From positions 124,001-188,000 of the forward strand of contig DATNEY010000053.1 in assembly GCA_035606665.1 (NCBI GenBank): a DNA stretch of 64,000 nt, given 5' to 3'. Source of the stretch: DASUGC01 sp035606665. GTDB lineage: Bacteria; Acidobacteriota; Vicinamibacteria; Vicinamibacterales; SCN-69-37. A program made the translations under genes and the position numbers. How positions within the stretch are numbered: position 1 is the first letter of the stretch; each line of letters opens with the position of its first letter. The notes under the pieces were generated by a model. It did not search any database, was not told the origin of the DNA, and was given only the letters and a program-made list of their open reading frames with translations. This document shows positions 1 to 6,122 of this stretch, piece after piece.

Positions 1-81
1 CGCCTGATTGGCGCTCCCGATGGCAACGAGTTGAACGGCGATTGCGACCAAGCAGAACAGAAGGAGTCGCCTGCGCAGCAT
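1..81 (-). CDS. Partial secreted or membrane protein (N-terminus only)
   Basis: A leftward gene starts at the ATG complementary to 79-81 and runs off the window after 27 codons with no stop. The peptide begins MLRRRLLLFCLVAIAVQLVA, a basic start followed by a hydrophobic core, which is a convincing signal peptide or first membrane segment. A GAGGA ribosome-binding sequence lies about six bases upstream of the ATG on that strand. The mature protein is outside the window, so no function can be given. It is divergent from the gene at 248; the 166-base gap between them shows no promoter I would defend. Confidence 0.6.
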   Translation of the reverse strand, partial: MLRRRLLLFCLVAIAVQLVAIGSANQA

Positions 82-247
82 GCCCGTCCTCTATTAGGGA
101 CCGCGCGTCCTCGCGGGGGGCGGAACGTTTAGATCCCGTCCTGAATCGTAGCCGCGCAGCGCGTTGCAATCAAAGGACTTCTGTCATGTGCCGGAACATG
201 TCAGCCGCTGGCACGTCTCGTGCTCCCTCAGCAGGCAGGAGGTTCAC

Positions 248-877
248 ATGCGCAGCAGATGGATTCCTGCGACTCTCGCGGTGCTGACGATCGCGCTGGG
301 ATCGGTCGGCCTTGCGGCCGCAACCGATCGCGAGATGGCCCGCTACCGTGACGTGACCCTCCCAGCCGGCACGCTGCTTTCAGTCACGCTGGACTCATAC
401 GTGGCGTCCGACACCAGCCGCATAGAAGGCCCGGTGCGCGCGCACGTGAGACAGCCCGTCCTCGTGAACGGCGTCGTTGCGATTCCGGCGGGCAGTGCAC
501 TGGTGGGGCACATTACTCACGTTGAGCGCGGCGGGCGGGTCAGCGGACGCGCGAACGTCGCGTTCCGTTTCGACAGCCTCTCGCCGGCCAGAACGAACGA
601 GCACCACGCGATTCGCACGAGCGTCGTCTCTCGCACCGCAAAATCGACGAAGGGCCGGGACGTGAAGACCATCGCGATTCCTGCCGCGGGCGGCGCCATC
701 GTCGGCGCGATTGTCGGCGGCAAGAAGGGCGCGGCGATCGGCGCGGCTGCGGGTGGTGGGGGCGGAACGGCTGTGGCGATGTCGACGCGCGGACCCGAGG
801 TACGGCTGGGCCGAGGTTACGCTGCTACGGTCCGGCTGCTGTCGCCGGTGACAGTCCGCGTACCGGTCAACCGCTGA
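248..877 (+). CDS. Secreted glycine-zipper protein, function unknown
   Basis: The 209-residue protein has a signal peptide (about residues 1-25, ending LAAA). The middle part resembles bacterial conjugation/TrbI-like or lipoprotein beta domains, with phrases such as LPAGTLLSVTLDSYV and IPAGSALVGHI. This is followed by a glycine zipper around residues 140-170 (GGAIVGAIVGGKKGAAIG), a pattern known for membrane-inserting outer-membrane or surface proteins. I chose the ATG at 248 because AGGAGG lies five bases upstream and the signal peptide begins there; the frame is open back to 164 but that extension has no ribosome-binding site. No operon partner is evident: the next gene at 929 has its own operator. 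A role in the cell envelope is inferred from the signal peptide and zipper only. Confidence 0.7.
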   Translation: MRSRWIPATLAVLTIALGSVGLAAATDREMARYRDVTLPAGTLLSVTLDSYVASDTSRIEGPVRAHVRQPVLVNGVVAIPAGSALVGHITHVERGGRVSGRANVAFRFDSLSPARTNEHHAIRTSVVSRTAKSTKGRDVKTIAIPAAGGAIVGAIVGGKKGAAIGAAAGGGGGTAVAMSTRGPEVRLGRGYAATVRLLSPVTVRVPVNR

Positions 878-892
878 CGAAGAGAGGGGGTT

Positions 893-928
893 GTGCTAAT
901 GCATTAGCACGTGCTAGTGTGTTGGCAC
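893..928. promoter_or_regulatory. Tandem-dyad operator and promoter of the blaI-like gene
   Basis: Positions 893-910 are a perfect 18-base palindrome (GTGCTAATGCATTAGCAC). It is followed directly by 911-928, an imperfect dyad with related half-sites (GTGCTAGTG and TGTTGGCAC). The centres are 18 bases apart and the second dyad ends at the base before the ATG at 929. TTGTGC at 891-896 and TAGTGT at 915-920, 18 bases apart, can serve as -35 and -10, placing transcription start at or next to the ATG (leaderless). BlaI/MecI dimers are known to autorepress through paired dyads over their promoters. The half-site here is not the classical TACTACA-type. Confidence 0.75.
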
Positions 929-1333
929 ATGTCACCCAGACGCCGCCGTCCCGCACCGCCCGTCGCCCTCGGCCGCCGCGAACGGCAGATCCTGGACGCC
1001 GTCTACCGGCTCGGACGCGCATCCGTCGCCCAGGTGCGCGATCAGCTCGACGATCCGCCGTCGTATTCGGCCGTGCGCGGCATGCTCAACCTTCTAAAGG
1101 ACAAGGGCCATCTCCGGCACGAGGCCGACGGTCTTCGATACGTCTACCTGCCTGTCGTTGCCGCCGAGGATGCGCAACGTTCGGCCCTCGCGCACGTCGT
1201 CACGACATTCTTCGGCGGGTCCACCGCGGCCGCGGCCTCGGCGTTGTTCGAGCTTCCGGATGGGAAGCTGTCGCGCCCTGAGCTGACGGAAATCGCCCGC
1301 CTCATCGACCAGGCCATGAAGGAAGGACGTTAG
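929..1333 (+). CDS. BlaI/MecI/CopY-family transcriptional repressor
   Basis: The 134-residue protein carries an N-terminal winged helix-turn-helix (about residues 14-85; LGRRERQILDAVYRLG followed by a recognition helix in PSYSAVRGMLNLLKDKGHL) and a C-terminal dimer region of about 45 residues, the usual BlaI build. BlaI repressors release DNA when a cognate BlaR1-type membrane protease is activated, and such a protease gene begins two bases after the stop. I prefer the ATG at 929 over an in-frame GTG at 911 because 911-928 forms the second operator dyad. There is no Shine-Dalgarno sequence ahead of 929, so the message may be leaderless. No beta-lactamase gene is nearby, so the signal is probably not a beta-lactam. 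Confidence 0.9.
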   Translation: MSPRRRRPAPPVALGRRERQILDAVYRLGRASVAQVRDQLDDPPSYSAVRGMLNLLKDKGHLRHEADGLRYVYLPVVAAEDAQRSALAHVVTTFFGGSTAAAASALFELPDGKLSRPELTEIARLIDQAMKEGR

Positions 1334-1335
1334 CC

Positions 1336-3750
1336 ATGTTCGACGTGCTCGATCTCTCGATTCGCGTGCTGGTGCTGCTTGGCGTTGCAGGCCTGGGTGT
1401 GGCGCTTCTGCGCGGCCGATCCGCGTCCCTGCGGGCGGCAATCTGGACCGCCGCGCTCGCCGCTGCGCTTCTGCTGCCGGTCGTCAGCGCCGCGGTACCG
1501 TCGTGGCGTCTGCCGATCTGGGCCTCGTCTCCGGTGGCGCCGCTGGAGCCGGCCGGATCAGAGCCTGGCGCCGGCATCGCGGACGCGAGCGCGACGACTC
1601 GGTCCGTCGTCGATGTGGCGGCTGTGCCCGTCGCTCAATCAGTGAATCGCAGCTTCGACATCTCCGGCGGGACGGCGCTGCCTGGCTTGAAACCGGAAGA
1701 AGTGATTCCAGTTGTCATGGCGTTCGTCACCTTCGTTCTCGTGGCGCGCATCGTCCGGAGCCACCGGCAGTTGAACCGCATTGCGGCGAACGCGAGTCCC
1801 GCCGGTCCCGAATGGTCGCGGCTCGTGGACGACACGCGAGTCGACCTCGGCATTGACCGGGGCGTGCCCGTGCGCGCGACCGGTGCCACCAGCGTGCCGG
1901 CGATCGCCGGTCTCGTCAGGCCGATCCTGTTGCTGCCGATCGATACGGCCGATTGGCCAACGGACGTACGTCGGCTCGTTGTCGTCCATGAATTGGCGCA
2001 CGTCGCCCGGCGCGACGGACTCAGTCAGTTGCTCGGGCAGTTGGCGTGTGCCGTGTACTGGTTCGTGCCGTTGACATGGTACGGCGCCTGGCGCGCCAGC
2101 ACGCTCCGCGAGCGCGCAAGCGATGACGTGGTGCTGCGGACGGGCGTGCGGCCATCGGCATACGCCGGCAGCCTGGTCACGCTCTCGCAGTCGACCGCCG
2201 GCGTTCTTCAATCGGCCGCGGCGCTGGAGATGGCGCGTCCGTCACGGATCTACGAACGCGTGACGGCAATCCTGAACCCGTCCGCCAGGCGTGATCGGCT
2301 CACCTGGCAGTCGGCATCCGCAGTGATTGGAATGATGTTCATTGCGACCGGCGTCGTTGGCGCTGTTGAGTTCGTCGAGCGCGAATCGCCCACGGTCGCG
2401 GCGGTCGCGCCCGCTGTCGTGAGTCAGGCCACGGCCGGGGCCGTCGCAGCCGTGCGGGAAACGCCCGCGACGCGAGCTGTGACTCCTTCGAAAGCAGCCG
2501 CAGCTGCGCCGGTTGAGGACGCGACAACAGCTGTCGAGTCCGCCCAGGCAGCCAGCGACCGCTTGTGCGCCGGACGCGGGCTCGATCGCAGTTCGAGCTC
2601 GATCCACGAAGACGACAACAAACGGAGTTGGACGGTCAAACTTTCAGGTGAAGGCTGCTCGGTGGATCTGCGCGCCGAGGGCCGCTTCGAGTTCAACGCG
2701 GACTTTACCGACATCACCCGCATCCCGGCCGGTGGATTCTTCCGCGTCGACGTGACCGACCGCGGCGTGCGCCGCCAGCTCGAGATTGAAGCTGGTCCGC
2801 GCGACGGCAACCTGGTGCGCACCTGGCGGGTGGACGGACGCGAGCGGCCGTACGACGCGGACGCGCGTGCATGGTTCGCGGCGTTCCTCATCGAGCTCGA
2901 TCGCCGGACCGGAATAGGCGTCGATGTCCGGTTGCCGATGCTCATCCGGCAGGGCGGTATCGACGCGGTACTCAAGGAAACCGCGCTGATGAGCAGCGAC
3001 TACGTCCGCCATCAGTACTACACGAAGGCGGCCAAAGCGACGAAGGTCACGCCCGCAGAGGCCGCGCGGATCCTTCGGCAGGCCTCGACGATGAACAGTT
3101 CCGACTATTACTCGGCAGAGCTCGTCGCCGCATATGCGCCGGCCGGGCTGCAGGACGCGACGGTGCGCGCCGCGCTCATCGCGCTGGTGGAAGGCATCAA
3201 GTCCGACTACTACCAGTCCACGTCGATATCCGCAATTCTCGGCCCCGGCGCTCCCGGGGCAACAGAGCTGGAGGTCCTGCTGCGGCTCGTGCCGCGAATG
3301 ACATCGGACCACTACAAGGGCGAGGTCCTGATGAAAGTGCTCAGGGCCGATCTCAATGCGACGCAGCGCGCGACTATCGCGAAAGCGACCGCGTCGATCA
3401 ACAGCGACTACAACGCGGCGGAAGTGCTGGGCGCGCTGGCGCGCGGGGGCGTGTCAGAGGAAGCCGTTCGCCGGGCGTTCCTCGAGGCCACCGCCACGAT
3501 CGAGTCGGACCACTATCACTCCGAGGTCCTCGCAGCCCTGCTCAGATCGCGGGGACTTGCCGAGCGCGATCTGCTCGACGTGATTGCCAGCAGCAAGTCA
3601 ATCGGTTCGGATCATTACCAGGCGCAGGTGCTCCAGAGCATCGCGCGACACTCCGCCGCCACCGACCGCGTGCGCGCGGCCGTCCTCGAGGCGAGCGCAT
3701 CCCTGTCGAAGACCTACGCCGATCAGGTGCGGCGGGCAGCGGGCAAGTAG
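1336..3750 (+). CDS. BlaR1-like M56 membrane metalloprotease with an eight-unit SDxY repeat C-terminus
   Basis: The 804-residue protein has hydrophobic N-terminal segments (about residues 8-60 and 125-145), a zinc-protease HELAH motif at residues 218-222, and another membrane segment near 330. This is the M56/BlaR1 layout, in which the protease cleaves its partner repressor when an extracytoplasmic sensor is engaged. The penicillin-binding sensor expected at the C-terminus is absent. In its place is a linker, a small globular part (about 430-550), and eight units with SD[YH]Y-type cores starting near residues 554, 589, 623, 657, 690, 724, 758 and 791, a period of 33-35 residues. That period suggests an alpha-hairpin solenoid. 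It follows the repressor by two bases, and AAGGACG ahead of the repressor stop is its ribosome-binding site. What it senses is unknown. Confidence 0.85.
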   Translation: MFDVLDLSIRVLVLLGVAGLGVALLRGRSASLRAAIWTAALAAALLLPVVSAAVPSWRLPIWASSPVAPLEPAGSEPGAGIADASATTRSVVDVAAVPVAQSVNRSFDISGGTALPGLKPEEVIPVVMAFVTFVLVARIVRSHRQLNRIAANASPAGPEWSRLVDDTRVDLGIDRGVPVRATGATSVPAIAGLVRPILLLPIDTADWPTDVRRLVVVHELAHVARRDGLSQLLGQLACAVYWFVPLTWYGAWRASTLRERASDDVVLRTGVRPSAYAGSLVTLSQSTAGVLQSAAALEMARPSRIYERVTAILNPSARRDRLTWQSASAVIGMMFIATGVVGAVEFVERESPTVAAVAPAVVSQATAGAVAAVRETPATRAVTPSKAAAAAPVEDATTAVESAQAASDRLCAGRGLDRSSSSIHEDDNKRSWTVKLSGEGCSVDLRAEGRFEFNADFTDITRIPAGGFFRVDVTDRGVRRQLEIEAGPRDGNLVRTWRVDGRERPYDADARAWFAAFLIELDRRTGIGVDVRLPMLIRQGGIDAVLKETALMSSDYVRHQYYTKAAKATKVTPAEAARILRQASTMNSSDYYSAELVAAYAPAGLQDATVRAALIALVEGIKSDYYQSTSISAILGPGAPGATELEVLLRLVPRMTSDHYKGEVLMKVLRADLNATQRATIAKATASINSDYNAAEVLGALARGGVSEEAVRRAFLEATATIESDHYHSEVLAALLRSRGLAERDLLDVIASSKSIGSDHYQAQVLQSIARHSAATDRVRAAVLEASASLSKTYADQVRRAAGK

Positions 3751-3778
3751 GACGTCGCGACAATACCGGCCGGCGGCA

Positions 3779-3784
3779 TAGAAT
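3779..3784 (+). promoter_or_regulatory. Possible -10 element for a leaderless transcript
   Basis: TAGAAT ends seven bases before the ATG at 3792, and no Shine-Dalgarno sequence separates them. Transcription would then start at or within a base or two of the ATG. No convincing -35 hexamer is visible. Confidence 0.35.
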
Positions 3785-3791
3785 TCCGCGG

Positions 3792-6020
3792 ATGCGTTTC
3801 GCGTGCCGCGGGGTGATCCTCACTGTGTTCCTGACACTGCCGGCGCCGGCCGCGGCGCAGAGCGCAGCGTCATCAGTGGCCATCGACTACGAACGCGCGC
3901 ATGAATCGCGCAAGCTCGTGCCGCCGCGTCTGACCTCACCGATCGCGTTGGATGGGCGCCTCGATGAGCCTGCCTGGGCTTCGGCGGCGCTCGCGAAGGG
4001 GTTTCTCCAGAACGACCCACGCGAGGGCGCGCCGGCGACCTTCGACACCGAGGTACGGGTCCTCTACGACGCGGACGCGATCTACCTGGGCCTATTTGCC
4101 CGCGACGACTCTCCGGGGAAGATCATCGTCAGCGAATTGAAAAAGGATTTCGACACCGGACGAAGCGACGCCTTCATCTTCATCATCGACAGCTTCCGCG
4201 ATCTCCGGAACGGATACATGTTCGCGATCAATCCCGGCGGGGCGAAGTGGGACGGACAGATGTCCAACGAGGGCCGCGAAACCAACGCGAGCTGGGACGG
4301 CATCTGGGACGTCGCGGCGCGGATTGGTGACGACGGCTGGTATGCCGAGGTTCGCGTTCCGTTCCGGACGATGAAGTTCAAGCCGGAAGACACGCAGACG
4401 TGGGGCATCAACTTCCAGCGGCGGAATCGCCGGCTGAACGAGAACAGCTTCTGGTCGCCGATCCCGAGGATTCAATCGCTGTCACGCGTCTCGCTTGCCG
4501 GCACCGTGGAGAACCTTCAGCAGGTTCGTCCCGGCAGGAGCTTCCGTCTGAAGCCCTGGGCGCTCGCGAGTGCCACGAGCATTCCGGGCAAGACAACGGG
4601 TGACGGCGACGCGGGGCTCGACCTGAAGCTCGGCGTCACGAACGGGTTGACGTTCGACGCGACGGTCAACACCGATTTTTCGCAGGTCGAGGCCGATGAG
4701 CAGCAGATCAATCTCACGCGCTTCAGTCTCTTCTTTCCTGAGAAGCGCGAGTTCTTCCTCGAGAATTCCGGAGTATTTCAATTCGGCGCCGGCGCCTTGA
4801 ACATGGGTGGAGGAGGCGGGGGCGGCCGGCAGAATCCGTCGCAGGACATGACGCTGTTCTTCAGCCGTCAGATCGGTCTCTCGGCAGCCGGTGATGCGCT
4901 GCCGATTCTTGCCGGCCTGAGACTCACCGGCCGTGCCGGACCTTTCTCCGTCGGCGTCATGAATGTGGAGCAGCGACGTCATGACGGCGTGGCCGCGACG
5001 AACTTCACCGCGCTGCGACTGCGGCGCGACATTCTCAGGGCGTCGGACATTGGCGTCATGGTGCTGAACAAGGATGGCGCCACGACGAATCGCGTCGTGG
5101 GCGCCGACGCCAACTTCCGGTTCTTCACGGACCTGCGCTTCAACGCCGCGGTGGCGAAAACGATGTCTCCGGGATCAGTGACCCCGGGCACCGGTCGCGA
5201 CTGGTACTCGAGGACCACGGCGTCGTACCGCAGCTCGTTCTGGGATCTGCGGGCCTTCTACCAGGCGATTGGGGAACGCTTCAACGACGAGATGGGATTC
5301 GTGCCTCGCCGGGGCGTGAACAACGGCCTGACGTTCGCGGGCATGCACTTCCGGCCGCAGCGAATCAGGAAATGGGTGCGCGACATTTTCCCGCACTGGC
5401 AACTCGAGAACTTTTCGCGCCAGCACGGCGGCGGCACCGAGTCCCGCTACATGGACTGGCACCTGCCGTTCACGTTTCAGGACAGCACCTTCGTCGAGAT
5501 CGGCGTCAACCCCAACGTCGAAGTGATCCGCGACTCGTTTTCCGTCAACCGGCAGCGTGGGATCAACATCACTCCCGGCCGGTACACGTTCAATGAGTAC
5601 TTCGCGGTCGTCACGACCAACTCGGGACGACGCTTGTCCGGTACTGCGCGAATCGGCACCGGCGCCTTCTACGACGGCGAGCGGACCTCATATACGCTCG
5701 GCGCCACGCTCCGGGCCAACGCGCACTTCAATCTGTCGCTGAACGCGTCGCTCAATGACGTGGATCTGCCGGCCGGAGCGTTCCACACGACGCTCGTCAC
5801 GACGCGCGTGAACTATTTCTTTACGACGAAGATGTACGTGAACGCGCTGGTTCAGTACAACACCGACGCGCGGCAGTGGAGCTCGAACGTGCGATTCAAC
5901 TTCATCCACCATCCGCTCAGCGATTTCTATCTGGTGTTCAACGAGCGGCGGCACTCGGTGACGGGCGCCCTGATCGACCGCGCCGTCGTCGCCAAGTTCA
6001 CCTACCTCATGGCGTTCTAA
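3792..6020 (+). CDS. DUF5916 protein with N-terminal CBM9-like domain
   Basis: The 742-residue protein has a signal peptide ending near AAAQ (residue 23), then a carbohydrate-binding family 9-like domain (about residues 40-220; PIALDGRLDEPAW, then a WDGIWDV segment), then a long beta-rich DUF5916 region to the C-terminus. DUF5916 proteins are predicted outer-membrane barrels of unknown substrate, common in Acidobacteriota and Bacteroidota. FSLFFPEKREFFLENSGVF near residue 315 is the family's typical motif, and a glycine run (MGGGGGGG) follows it. The frame is open far upstream into the preceding gene, but the signal peptide fixes the start at the ATG at 3792. It ends 102 bases from the convergent kinase gene. 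Carbohydrate binding is family inference. Confidence 0.85.
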   Translation: MRFACRGVILTVFLTLPAPAAAQSAASSVAIDYERAHESRKLVPPRLTSPIALDGRLDEPAWASAALAKGFLQNDPREGAPATFDTEVRVLYDADAIYLGLFARDDSPGKIIVSELKKDFDTGRSDAFIFIIDSFRDLRNGYMFAINPGGAKWDGQMSNEGRETNASWDGIWDVAARIGDDGWYAEVRVPFRTMKFKPEDTQTWGINFQRRNRRLNENSFWSPIPRIQSLSRVSLAGTVENLQQVRPGRSFRLKPWALASATSIPGKTTGDGDAGLDLKLGVTNGLTFDATVNTDFSQVEADEQQINLTRFSLFFPEKREFFLENSGVFQFGAGALNMGGGGGGGRQNPSQDMTLFFSRQIGLSAAGDALPILAGLRLTGRAGPFSVGVMNVEQRRHDGVAATNFTALRLRRDILRASDIGVMVLNKDGATTNRVVGADANFRFFTDLRFNAAVAKTMSPGSVTPGTGRDWYSRTTASYRSSFWDLRAFYQAIGERFNDEMGFVPRRGVNNGLTFAGMHFRPQRIRKWVRDIFPHWQLENFSRQHGGGTESRYMDWHLPFTFQDSTFVEIGVNPNVEVIRDSFSVNRQRGINITPGRYTFNEYFAVVTTNSGRRLSGTARIGTGAFYDGERTSYTLGATLRANAHFNLSLNASLNDVDLPAGAFHTTLVTTRVNYFFTTKMYVNALVQYNTDARQWSSNVRFNFIHHPLSDFYLVFNERRHSVTGALIDRAVVAKFTYLMAF

Positions 6021-6122
6021 GAACCCTTGCACTCGGCACTGCGCGCGAGGACGCAGCTCGCGATCGGCTACGCGGCGTGGGCCGGACTTCGAACGGGTGT
6101 ATCCGGAGCAGGGGCAGGCCGC

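Noticed and set aside
82..247. A sigma-70 promoter before the glycine-zipper gene (TTGCAA at 164-169)
   Set aside because: No acceptable -10 hexamer lies at 16-18 bases downstream.
911..928. GTG at 911 as the start of the BlaI-like gene
   Set aside because: The six extra residues have no support and the bases form the second operator dyad.
929..3750. A beta-lactam resistance operon
   Set aside because: There is no beta-lactamase gene nearby and the BlaR1-like protein has no penicillin-binding sensor domain.
3747..3760. Another GTAGG-foot element at the end of the BlaR1-like gene
   Set aside because: The stop TAG is in GTAGG and GTCGCGAC follows, but the palindrome is only 8 bases and lacks the TTYA loop, so chance is the simpler explanation.
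2871..3791. N-terminal extension of the DUF5916 gene by 307 codons
   Set aside because: It lies in a shifted frame of the BlaR1-like gene, is Arg/Gly-rich, and would bury the clear signal peptide that starts at 3792.
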